The notes beneath the pieces are model-generated. The model searched no databases and had not been told where the DNA came from. It saw nothing but the letters and a program-made list of their open reading frames with translations. A stretch of 7,795 nt of DNA. It comes from Bacillota bacterium. Its GTDB lineage: Bacteria; Bacillota; Clostridia; Christensenellales; SZUA-584. Within the stretch, counting starts at the first letter, position 1. Every line of letters begins with the position of its first letter. The DNA lies in assembly GCA_023436525.1 (NCBI GenBank), contig JAEZIW010000173.1:1-7795 (forward strand), read 5' to 3'. The translations under genes and the position numbers were made by a program. Positions 1 to 5,376 of this stretch are shown here, piece by piece.

Positions 1-251
1 TGAAACGCTTCGACATTTTCATTATTCTGCGCAAACCGCTCAAGCCGTTCGGTATTGATTTGGCCTGAATGCATCTGCATAAAATGAGGGGTTTTTGCCG
101 ACACCATGAGTGCATCTATTGCTCCTGAAAGATTCACAATAAGTGCTGCGGCAAGCGAAAGCAGCATAGCGGCTGCGGCAATAAACAGCAAAATTGCGAA
201 TGTCATCAGTTTGTTTTTGGAAATGCTGTTGCGAGTGAGCCGAAAATACAC
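1..251 (-). CDS. FtsX/MacB-like ABC transporter permease, N-terminal part
   Basis: Only the first 83 codons are in the window; the gene runs off the left edge. The start is a GTG at 251-249, six bases after a strong GGAGG (258-262), and the frame is open to position 1. The protein begins with a short basic stretch (residues MYFRLTRNSISKNK), then one long hydrophobic helix at about residues 16-42, then a polar segment that would lie outside the membrane. A short cytoplasmic start, TM1 and a large extracytoplasmic domain is the layout of FtsX/MacB-type permeases, which work with an ATPase in lipid, peptide or drug export and not in solute uptake. It follows the TetR gene in the same direction after 77 bp, so the regulator probably controls it. 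The family call rests on topology and the N-terminal pattern only; the diagnostic C-terminal FtsX domain is not visible. Confidence 0.72.
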   Translation of the reverse strand, partial: MYFRLTRNSISKNKLMTFAILLFIAAAAMLLSLAAALIVNLSGAIDALMVSAKTPHFMQMHSGQINTERLERFAQNNENVEAF

Positions 252-270
252 GTGTAACCTCCTTTAAATT

Positions 271-299
271 ATTTTACGGCCCAAACGGTTTTAATCCAA
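271..299 (-). promoter_or_regulatory. possible promoter of the FtsX-like permease gene
   Basis: On the minus strand TTGGAT (299-294) is followed after 17 bases by TAAAAT (276-271), about 20 bases before the GTG start. The -10 box matches 5 of 6 consensus bases and the -35 box only 3 of 6. It would let the permease be transcribed separately from the TetR gene, although read-through from the strong TetR promoter is equally possible because no terminator is evident between the genes. Confidence 0.35.
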
Positions 300-328
300 T
301 TTAAGCCCATATCAATCATGTTTATGGG

Positions 329-976
329 TTAATCGTCACGGCTGTCGTGTGAGCCGCCGATTAGCTGCATAATGAACATGAAGCTTTCTGCTTCTGTGCC
401 AAGCAATCTTCCCATATTATAAACAAGCGCCTGAAAACGTGAGCGTCGCTCTGCTTCAGTCATTTCAACCATGTCATCATCCAGCACGGCAACAACATAG
501 GCCACCATAATTTCAATGGATTCATAAGGAAACGGCGTGGTGAACAATCCCTGATCAATACCCTCGCGGATTATTTCCGTCAGTATGGGTGTGATTCTGT
601 TGATGATGACTTTTTGAATTTTATGATGCATCAGCACATTCTGCGGTTTATGAATATGCTCTATAACGACCTCGCCGTTTTGACCGCTTGAGTTTAACGC
701 CATCACAACACGCAATAGCCGTTCGTTTACAGGAATATTCTTATTTGCGGCAATCTCCTTTGCCGCGCCTATTAAGCGGCTATTATAACGCTCAATCAGT
801 GCGTCCATGATTTCTTCCTTAGACTTGAAGTGATAGTACAGTGTTCCGCGCGCAATGCCCACTTTATCGAGAATTTCGTTTGTACTTGTCGCATCAAAAC
901 CCTTTTGGTTGAAGAGTTCGTCGGCAACATCGAGTATTTCGTTTCTGCGTTCTTCCGCTTCTTTTACGATTCTCAT
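329..976 (-). CDS. TetR/AcrR-family transcriptional regulator
   Basis: A 215-residue protein, normal length for TetR-family repressors, which bind DNA as dimers and release it when a ligand occupies the C-terminal domain. The N-terminal helix-turn-helix is typical: residues 11-25 form the first helix, and the recognition region runs over about residues 31-50, ending in GTLYYHFKSKEEI, the family signature. The remaining roughly 160 residues are a helical ligand domain with no recognisable specificity. The ATG at 976-974 is preferred over an in-frame GTG one codon upstream, because it lies six bases from GGAGG (983-987) and the GTG only three. Downstream in the same direction is an FtsX-like permease, so a role in controlling an export system is likely by context. 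A palindrome just upstream points to autoregulation. The inducer cannot be inferred. Confidence 0.93.
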   Translation of the reverse strand: MRIVKEAEERRNEILDVADELFNQKGFDATSTNEILDKVGIARGTLYYHFKSKEEIMDALIERYNSRLIGAAKEIAANKNIPVNERLLRVVMALNSSGQNGEVVIEHIHKPQNVLMHHKIQKVIINRITPILTEIIREGIDQGLFTTPFPYESIEIMVAYVVAVLDDDMVEMTEAERRSRFQALVYNMGRLLGTEAESFMFIMQLIGGSHDSRDD

Positions 977-989
977 CACAAACCTCCTT

Positions 990-1010
990 ACCGACCGACT
1001 GTCTGTCTGT
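990..1010. promoter_or_regulatory. probable TetR-family operator (imperfect palindrome)
   Basis: A 21-bp imperfect palindrome centred on T1000: the left arm ACCGACCGAC and the right arm GTCTGTCTGT pair at 8 of 10 positions. The arms are also built from four-base units (CCGA twice, CTGT three times), giving a repeating GAC/GTC pattern typical of operators bound by two TetR dimers. It lies immediately upstream of the ribosome binding site and downstream of the -10 box of the TetR gene, so a bound repressor would block initiation or early elongation. The assignment to this regulator is inferred from position. Confidence 0.75.
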
Positions 1011-1022
1011 TAAACAATACTA

Positions 1023-1050
1023 ATTATATTTATCTTTGTTCTTTTGTCAA
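1023..1050 (-). promoter_or_regulatory. sigma-A type promoter of the TetR gene
   Basis: On the minus strand a perfect TTGACA (1050-1045) is separated by 16 bases from a perfect TATAAT (1028-1023). This is the best promoter in the window. Transcription would start near 1016, placing the palindrome 990-1010 in the transcribed leader directly over the start region. A strong promoter under a tight operator is the usual arrangement for an autoregulated repressor. Confidence 0.85.
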
Positions 1051-1077
1051 TAGGGCGAAAAAACGAGCTTATTTTTA

Positions 1078-1106
1078 TTGCGTAAGTCTTTTGTCAGATA
1101 TATAAT
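1078..1106 (+). promoter_or_regulatory. probable promoter of the lipoprotein gene
   Basis: TATAAT at 1101-1106 is a perfect -10 box. Seventeen bases upstream, TTGCGT (1078-1083) matches 3 of 6 -35 bases. It reads rightwards into the predicted lipoprotein gene. It is back to back with the TetR promoter, the two -35 boxes being 27 bp apart, but the TetR palindrome lies about 70 bp upstream of this -35 box, so repression by the same site is not obvious. Confidence 0.55.
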
Positions 1107-1132
1107 GTATTTGGTAAAATGAGGTGGCTGGT

Positions 1133-1738
1133 ATGAAGGAGATATTTGTAATAATGGCTATGGCTTGTTTTGTATTGTGCGCCGGATGCGGCGGTGAAAC
1201 AGCGGCCCCATCATATCATCTTAAAAGTGTTGATGCAAAAGCCCACATGTATATCGAAGGCAGTTATTCCGAAGCCATTGACATGACAGATTTCGAGAAA
1301 CTGACCCGTCTGCATATTCCTCAAAGCCTGCCCGATTTGTACATATCTGAACCCGTCGCAGCCAGCGCCTATTATGACAAGGATGGCAATATTATCAATA
1401 TGACAGTCGGTATTGGCGAATGGAACAACGGATATCCGGCTTCCGTGAGCGTGTATTCAAGTGAGCTTTGGTCGAGCTTAAGCGTTTCACCGATAGACTA
1501 TACATACGGCAGCGATGAAACCAACGAGTTTGAACCAGCAACGATCGGCAAAACAAAAGTCCTGTTTTTCCATTACGATGACAGCAAAGAAAAGGAATAC
1601 AAGCTGGGCTACGACGTTTATATCGCCGAGTTCGAGCTGAAAGGCATCAGCGTTTATGTGGAATCAAACGCCATGGAACAGAAAGAGTTTGAGCAATTTG
1701 TGACGTCGCTGATCGAAACGGCAGATACCGTTAACTGA
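1133..1738 (+). CDS. predicted lipoprotein of unknown function
   Basis: A 201-residue protein starting at ATG 1133, with a GAGG at 1121-1124 eight bases upstream; an in-frame GTG at 1124 overlaps that site and is less likely. The N-terminus is a lipoprotein-type signal: a short start, a hydrophobic core (FVIMAMACFVL), then CAGC, with Cys19 the likely lipid-modified residue. Cys in the -3 position is less usual than Leu, so the lipobox is slightly atypical. The mature part is acidic and rich in aromatic residues and beta-type segments. It ends in a block (about residues 155-200) with alternating tyrosines and a pattern ISVYVESN, which recalls the small domains of Firmicute surface proteins such as DUF4367; that resemblance is weak. 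No catalytic motif is visible. It is a single gene between its own promoter and the DUF3842 gene. The function is unknown. Confidence 0.78.
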   Translation: MKEIFVIMAMACFVLCAGCGGETAAPSYHLKSVDAKAHMYIEGSYSEAIDMTDFEKLTRLHIPQSLPDLYISEPVAASAYYDKDGNIINMTVGIGEWNNGYPASVSVYSSELWSSLSVSPIDYTYGSDETNEFEPATIGKTKVLFFHYDDSKEKEYKLGYDVYIAEFELKGISVYVESNAMEQKEFEQFVTSLIETADTVN

Positions 1739-1768
1739 ACTATCTTTACTGAAATTTATCAAATGATA

Positions 1769-1797
1769 TGGTCGATTGTCCCGCCGTCCGCTATAAT
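1769..1797 (+). promoter_or_regulatory. possible promoter of the DUF3842 gene
   Basis: A perfect TATAAT lies at 1792-1797, with a weak -35 candidate TGGTCG at 1769-1774 (17-base spacing, 3 of 6 bases). Transcription would start near 1804, at the ribosome binding site itself, leaving an untranslated leader of only about a dozen bases. The same bases also form the loop of a small inverted repeat (TCCGCT 1787-1792 with AGCGGA 1801-1806), which would reach the ribosome binding site if transcription came from further upstream. Confidence 0.3.
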
Positions 1798-1815
1798 GGC
1801 AGCGGAGGAGTTTTC

Positions 1816-2226
1816 ATGCTTAACGTGATTGTGGTAGACGCGCAGGGCGGAGGCCTCGGCGCATCTGTTGTTAAAAAACTCACCGAGCAGTATGACGGGC
1901 GCATCGTTTTGACCGCAGCCGGCACCAATCCAAGAGCCACGGCATCCATGCAAAAGAGCGGTGCGGCAAACACTGCCACCGGCGAAGCCGCCATCTGTGC
2001 GCTGGTACGCGAAGCTGATGTCATTTTCGGCGGTATCGGCATCATCGCGGCCAGCGGCATGCTCGGAGAAATCACGCCGCGTATCGCGCGCGCCATCGCT
2101 GAGAGCCGGGCCAAAAAAATACTCATCCCCATATCGCGCTGCAGCATCATCATACCCGGCGCGAAGGAACAAAGCGCAAAGGCGCTGATTGACCTCGCCG
2201 CCGCCGAACTCGCATCACTGCTTTAA
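1816..2226 (+). CDS. DUF3842 family protein
   Basis: A 136-residue cytoplasmic protein that I recognise as DUF3842, a family of unknown function. The N-terminus MLNVIVVDAQGGGLGASVV is a beta strand followed by a glycine-rich loop (residues 8-15), like a dinucleotide- or phosphate-binding Rossmann turn. Further conserved-looking blocks are AAGTNPRATASM (about 34-45), the glycine stretch GGIGIIAASGMLGEITPR (about 75-92), and a basic segment with ISRC near residues 111-114. The length is normal for the family. The ATG at 1816 lies five bases from GGAGGAG (1804-1810); an in-frame ATG at 1768 has no binding site and would add 16 residues before the natural strand, so it is rejected. The 3' end overlaps the opposite gene by 12 bp. 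The cofactor and substrate are not known, and nucleotide binding is an inference from the glycine loop. Confidence 0.85.
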   Translation: MLNVIVVDAQGGGLGASVVKKLTEQYDGRIVLTAAGTNPRATASMQKSGAANTATGEAAICALVREADVIFGGIGIIAASGMLGEITPRIARAIAESRAKKILIPISRCSIIIPGAKEQSAKALIDLAAAELASLL

Positions 2227-3015
2227 AGGCGATATTTTTGTTCTGCTTAAAATCTCTCTGTCGCAGGTATCCGCAGCGTTCGCGCCGGGCGCAATCACAT
2301 ACAGCATCACCGTGCAGTCGTACGCGTCTAAATACTTTAAATACAGCCTGCCCTTCAAAGCCACAGGCTTAAAATCCTGTTCCACCGGTTTAACCGGCGG
2401 GCCATATTGCAGATACGCCTGATAGTCTTGCTTATACGTATGCGCAACGCCGTTCGCGGTCAAGTCCGCGTCAATGCGCGTCCAGCCGTTACTGCCTGCA
2501 TACGAAACATCCGGCTGCGGTTCAAACCCGTCCACGCGAAACACAATATCGTCGCACCCAAAGCCCGCCAGCACAAGCTGCGTGTAATCGTATGCCACCG
2601 CGCTTTCAATCTCATCTCTGTTCGGGCTTCCGTCTTCCAATAAACCGAATGTCCCGTTGTTTTGATGCAGCACATACGCGCCGTAAAACGCGCAGTATTT
2701 ATCGCTGCCCGCATCGTAGATGGACGACGTGCGCGTGCCTGCGTCAAACGCGCCGAAGTTGTAGAGTACCGACATGTCCGCGTCGATGCCCGACCACCCC
2801 GAAAATCCGTCCGCGTTGTACGTCATCACAAACGGGTACCAACCGGGCCCCGACGGAATATCGACAGAGAAACCATGCTGTTTTTGCACGCTTTGCGCGC
2901 TGTGCTGCCCCGAATACACGCCCATCACTAAAAAACTCCGCAGCGGATAATAAAACCAGAAGATGAGCAGCGCCGCAAACAACAGCCCCGCAAGCACAAC
3001 AACTTTCTTTTTCAT
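2215..3015 (-). CDS. unrecognised membrane-anchored protein
   Basis: A 266-residue protein that I cannot place in a family. It starts with four basic-flanked residues (MKKK) and one hydrophobic helix at about residues 5-22, followed by WFYYPLRSF, so it is either a signal anchor or an uncleaved secretion signal. No lipobox cysteine is present. The remaining 240 residues should be extracytoplasmic, acidic, and rich in Tyr, Asp and Gly, with paired cysteine positions in the C-terminal third that could form disulphides. No catalytic motif is visible. The ATG at 3015-3013 is chosen because it precedes the signal anchor. Open frame continues upstream to 3183 but has no ribosome binding site and would bury the hydrophobic helix. 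The start itself has only a weak TGAG upstream. The gene is divergent from mnmA and tail to tail with the DUF3842 gene, so it forms its own transcript. Coding bias across this stretch looks genuine. Confidence 0.72.
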   Translation of the reverse strand: MKKKVVVLAGLLFAALLIFWFYYPLRSFLVMGVYSGQHSAQSVQKQHGFSVDIPSGPGWYPFVMTYNADGFSGWSGIDADMSVLYNFGAFDAGTRTSSIYDAGSDKYCAFYGAYVLHQNNGTFGLLEDGSPNRDEIESAVAYDYTQLVLAGFGCDDIVFRVDGFEPQPDVSYAGSNGWTRIDADLTANGVAHTYKQDYQAYLQYGPPVKPVEQDFKPVALKGRLYLKYLDAYDCTVMLYVIAPGANAADTCDREILSRTKISPLKQ

Positions 3016-3052
3016 ACACTCAGTATAGCACACGCTTGAGCTGTCCATACGC

Positions 3053-3082
3053 TTGCCAACGCGCAGCAGTGAACTGTATAAT
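3053..3082 (+). promoter_or_regulatory. promoter of the mnmA-NUDIX operon
   Basis: TTGCCA (3053-3058, 5 of 6 consensus bases) and a perfect TATAAT (3077-3082) are separated by 18 bases. Transcription would begin near 3089, about 23 bases before the mnmA start codon. It lies in the 96-bp divergent gap shared with the membrane-anchored protein gene. Confidence 0.65.
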
Positions 3083-3111
3083 AAGCCAAAAGCATCAAAG
3101 AGGCCAAAAAG

Positions 3112-4197
3112 TTGAGAGAAAACCAAAAGATACGCGTGGTCTGCGGCATGTCGGGCGGGGTGGATTCCGCCGTGGCAGCGCACCTGCTAAAAACACAAGG
3201 GTATGATGTGATCGGCGTGTTCATGAAAAACTGGCAGGACGACGGCAAGGGCTGCAGCGCCGTGCAGGACTATGAAGACGTCAAAAGCGTTTGCGATACG
3301 ATCGGCATTCCGTATTACACGGTCAATTTCGAACAGCAGTATTACGACCGTGTTTTCACGCACTTTTTGAACGAATACAAAAGCGGACGCACACCGAACC
3401 CGGATGTGCTGTGCAACTCCGAGATTAAATTCGCGGCGTTTCTTGATCACGCGCGGATGCTCGGCGCAGACAAAATTGCGACGGGACACTACGCGCACAC
3501 CGACGGCAGCGGCCGCCTCTATAAAGCAGCTGATACCGGCAAGGATCAGACATACTTTTTGTGCATGCTGAGCAACGCACAGGTTCGCAGCGCCGTTTTT
3601 CCGCTCGGGCAGCTGCAAAAAAGCGAGGTGCGCAGCATCGCTTCCTCGCTGAATCTGAAGGTGGCGCAGAAGAAGGATTCCACAGGCATCTGCTTTATAG
3701 GCGAAAGAAAATTCCGCGTTTTTCTCTCAGGCTTTCTGCCCGCGCGGCCAGGGAATATCATCACACCGGATGGCAAAATCGTCGGCACGCATCAAGGCTC
3801 GATGTATTACACGCTCGGGCAGCGGCGCGGGCTCGGCATCGGCGGGCGCGAGGATGCCAAGGATACGCGCTGGTTCGTAATCGGCAAGGATGTGGCGGCG
3901 AACACGCTGATTGTGGCGCAGGGCGAAAACGGCGGCGAGCCGGACGCGCTGTTCTCACGCGCGCTGTTCGCGCCTGATTTTCATTTTATCAACGACGCAC
4001 CGGCTGAAAGCTTTGAATGCACCGCCAAGTTCCGCTACCGCCAGAGCGACCAGCATGTGACAGTGTCGCTGAAGGACGGCGGCGCTCATATTGAATTTGC
4101 CGTGCGGCAGCGCGCCGTTACACCGGGCCAGTACGCGGTGTTGTATCTGAACGACGAATGCCTCGGCGGCGGCGTGATCGATACCGTTTACAGTTAA
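3112..4197 (+). CDS. mnmA: tRNA-specific 2-thiouridylase MnmA
   Basis: MnmA uses ATP and persulfide sulfur to make 2-thiouridine at the wobble position 34 of tRNAs for Lys, Glu and Gln, in the cytoplasm. All key elements are present in 361 residues (E. coli: 368). The PP-loop SGGVDS (14-19) binds ATP. The first catalytic cysteine is C101 in NPDVLCNSEIKF. DQTYFL (145-150) is the conserved DQ-YFL block. The second cysteine is C194 in DSTGICFIGERKF. GQRRGLGIGG and the C-terminal beta-barrel part with FRYRQ follow. The start is a TTG at 3112, eight bases after AAAGAGG (3097-3103); later in-frame GTG (3136) and ATG (3148) codons would remove the strand before the PP-loop, so TTG is favoured. The sulfur-donating cysteine desulfurase, often adjacent, is not seen here. 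The stop codon is within the ribosome binding site of the following NUDIX gene, so the two are co-transcribed. Confidence 0.97.
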   Translation: MRENQKIRVVCGMSGGVDSAVAAHLLKTQGYDVIGVFMKNWQDDGKGCSAVQDYEDVKSVCDTIGIPYYTVNFEQQYYDRVFTHFLNEYKSGRTPNPDVLCNSEIKFAAFLDHARMLGADKIATGHYAHTDGSGRLYKAADTGKDQTYFLCMLSNAQVRSAVFPLGQLQKSEVRSIASSLNLKVAQKKDSTGICFIGERKFRVFLSGFLPARPGNIITPDGKIVGTHQGSMYYTLGQRRGLGIGGREDAKDTRWFVIGKDVAANTLIVAQGENGGEPDALFSRALFAPDFHFINDAPAESFECTAKFRYRQSDQHVTVSLKDGGAHIEFAVRQRAVTPGQYAVLYLNDECLGGGVIDTVYS

Positions 4198-4207
4198 GGA
4201 GATTCCG

Positions 4208-4888
4208 ATGACTTATATACCGTCTTGCGACGATGAGATTCGTTACCTGAAAGAGTTTGACCCGACAAAATACCAAAACCCCGGCTTCGCGGCGGATACC
4301 GCGCTGTTTGCCGTGGGCGAAGATGCGCTGTCACTGCTGCTCATCCAGCGGGGCGGGTACCCGTATAAGGGCTGTTGGGCGCTGCCCGGCGGCTTTGTGG
4401 ACATTGATGAAGACATTTTTGCGGCGGCAGACCGCGAAATGATGGAGGAAGCGGGTATATCGGGGCTGTATCTGGAGCAGGTGTACACATGGGGCCGGCC
4501 GGATCGTGACGCGCGTTACCGCTGCATCACGGCCAGCCATATTGCAATTGCCGACGCGGCCGATTTGAAACCCGTGGCGGGCGATGATGCCGCCGAAGCG
4601 GATTGGTTTAAGCTGCTGGATTACAAAAAAGAAGAAAAGAATGGTGTAACGCAGGTCAGCTATACGCTGAGCGGCCGCATTGAGATGCATCCGATTGTGG
4701 CGTTTCCCACCGGATGTATGCAAAAAATATATCCGATAGAAAGTGCGGGGCTGGCGTTTGACCATGCGGAATCCATCGCTTATTCGTTTGAGTATTTGAA
4801 GCGGCGCGTGAAGGAGGGGTACCTTGATATCGCGCTCAGCGATGAAGCGGTGAAAGCGCGCGCTAGACGGCTGATACTAGGTGAATAG
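4208..4888 (+). CDS. NUDIX hydrolase with a shortened NrtR-like C-terminal tail
   Basis: A 226-residue protein with a complete NUDIX box at residues 62-84: G62, E68, R76, E77, E80, E81 and G83 all fit the consensus GX5EX7REUXEEXGU, so metal-dependent cleavage of a nucleoside diphosphate linked to another group is expected. The early part (YQNPGFAADTALFAV, about 22-36) and the strand after the box (YTWGRPDRDARYR) resemble the ADP-ribose pyrophosphatase/NrtR branch. The C-terminal LAFDHAESIAYSFEYLKRRV is close to the segment that begins the winged-helix domain of NrtR regulators, but only about 30 residues follow, apparently too few for that whole domain. DNA binding is therefore doubtful. The ATG at 4208 follows AAGGAG, which overlaps the mnmA stop codon. 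The substrate cannot be given from sequence, and a link to tRNA thiolation is only suggested by the operon. Confidence 0.9.
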   Translation: MTYIPSCDDEIRYLKEFDPTKYQNPGFAADTALFAVGEDALSLLLIQRGGYPYKGCWALPGGFVDIDEDIFAAADREMMEEAGISGLYLEQVYTWGRPDRDARYRCITASHIAIADAADLKPVAGDDAAEADWFKLLDYKKEEKNGVTQVSYTLSGRIEMHPIVAFPTGCMQKIYPIESAGLAFDHAESIAYSFEYLKRRVKEGYLDIALSDEAVKARARRLILGE

Positions 4889-4910
4889 GTAAATCCGAGA
4901 TAACCGGTTT

Positions 4911-4955
4911 CCTCCCCCAGTCACCTGTCGGTGACAGCCCCCTCCAGAGGGAGCC
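4911..4955 (-). repeat. palindromic intergenic repeat, copy A
   Basis: A 45-bp element that read on the minus strand begins GGCTCCCTCTGGAGGGGG and ends near GACTGGGGGAGG. It carries a perfect internal stem, GTCACC (4920-4925) and GGTGAC (4930-4935) with a TGTC loop, flanked by short CTCCCTC/GGGGGAGG-type ends. I recognise the general form from repeats scattered between genes in gut Clostridia; that is recall, not a search. It encodes nothing and lies 22 bp after the NUDIX stop codon. Confidence 0.6.
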
Positions 4956-5010
4956 AATATTCGAGCAAAACGTTATTTTCATAATAATCAGCATCTTATC
5001 GCACACACCC

Positions 5011-5076
5011 TTGCCTCCCTCTTAGAGGGAGGTGGCAATTGACGGATTCACAATCCGGCAATTGACGGAAGGAGTT
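5011..5076 (+). repeat. palindromic intergenic repeat, copy B, opposite orientation
   Basis: A 66-bp element of the same design as copy A but facing the other way. It opens with a perfect stem, CCTCCCTCT and AGAGGGAGG around a single T (5014-5032). A second stem follows (CGGATT 5043-5048 and AATCCG 5052-5057 around CAC, extended by ATTG/CAAT beyond one mismatch), and it ends with GGAAGGAGTT. The second stem is flanked by two identical 13-bp copies of GGCAATTGACGGA (5034-5046 and 5057-5069). The two repeat copies are separated by 55 bp of AT-rich sequence. Confidence 0.65.
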
Positions 5077-5146
5077 GGCTCGTTTGGCGCACGCGAAATG
5101 CCTCTTGCATCCCGTCGCGGCAAGCCGCCAAAAGGACTCTTTTTTT
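5072..5146 (+). terminator. terminator-like stem-loop with T run
   Basis: GAGT (5072-5075) and TTTGGCG (5083-5089) can pair with CGCCAAA (5126-5132) and ACTC (5136-5139), and seven T residues follow at once (5140-5146). An inner stem GCGG-CAAG-CCGC (5117-5128) competes with the outer one. It could end the mnmA-NUDIX transcript, but the stem is long, interrupted and about 180 bp after the NUDIX stop codon, so it is less certain than a compact terminator. Confidence 0.4.
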
Positions 5147-5376
5147 ATCTATACCGTTTAAACATCTCATCAATTAACGATCTGTATTCTTTCATGAAGA
5201 AGCTTCTTGTTTATGGAAAGCAAACAGGCAAAACAAAGTATCGATTCAATATATAAAAGGGCTCTGTTGGGCGCTTATGCGCCGATTGCTCAGTATAAAC
5301 GGTTCGGGCAGCAGATGCTTTTTCTCCCGATATGTAACGGACAGTCTCCGTACCGCTCAGAGTCTTTTTAGAGTCA
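5147..5376. other. non-coding stretch between convergent operons
   Basis: About 230 bp without a supportable gene. It contains a perfect 12-bp palindrome AAGAAGCTTCTT (5197-5208), a GGCGC-TTAT-GCGCC hairpin (5270-5283), and an ACGGA-CAGTC-TCCGT hairpin (5337-5351). None is followed by a clear T run on either strand, so no terminator for the corA operon can be assigned. I saw no tRNA cloverleaf. Short open frames here lack ribosome binding sites and recognisable products. Confidence 0.5.

Noticed and set aside
303..330. Inverted repeat AAGCCCAT / ATGGGTT at the end of the TetR gene as a terminator
   Set aside because: The stem is short and interrupted, and no T run follows on the minus strand.
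1759..2172. Minus-strand open frames opposite the DUF3842 gene
   Set aside because: They mirror a well-supported gene, have no ribosome binding site, and are explained by its GC-rich codons.
2407..2966. Plus-strand open frames opposite the membrane-anchored protein gene
   Set aside because: Their products are Arg/Cys/His-rich and without domains, the usual sign of antisense frames in GC-rich coding DNA.
3016..3183. Longer start for the membrane-anchored protein
   Set aside because: The extension has no ribosome binding site, overlaps the mnmA start on the other strand, and would place about 56 residues before the signal anchor.
5197..5208. 12-bp palindrome AAGAAGCTTCTT as a regulator site or terminator
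   Set aside because: It is isolated, has no nearby promoter or T run, and a palindrome of this size can arise by chance.
5032..5256. Open frame of 74 codons on the plus strand
   Set aside because: It starts inside repeat copy B, lacks a proper ribosome binding site, reads through the terminator-like stem, and its product has no protein-like pattern. It appears to be a by-product of the repeat.
5264..5330. Possible tRNA because of a GGTTCG-like piece near 5301
   Set aside because: No acceptor stem, anticodon arm or D arm can be built around it.
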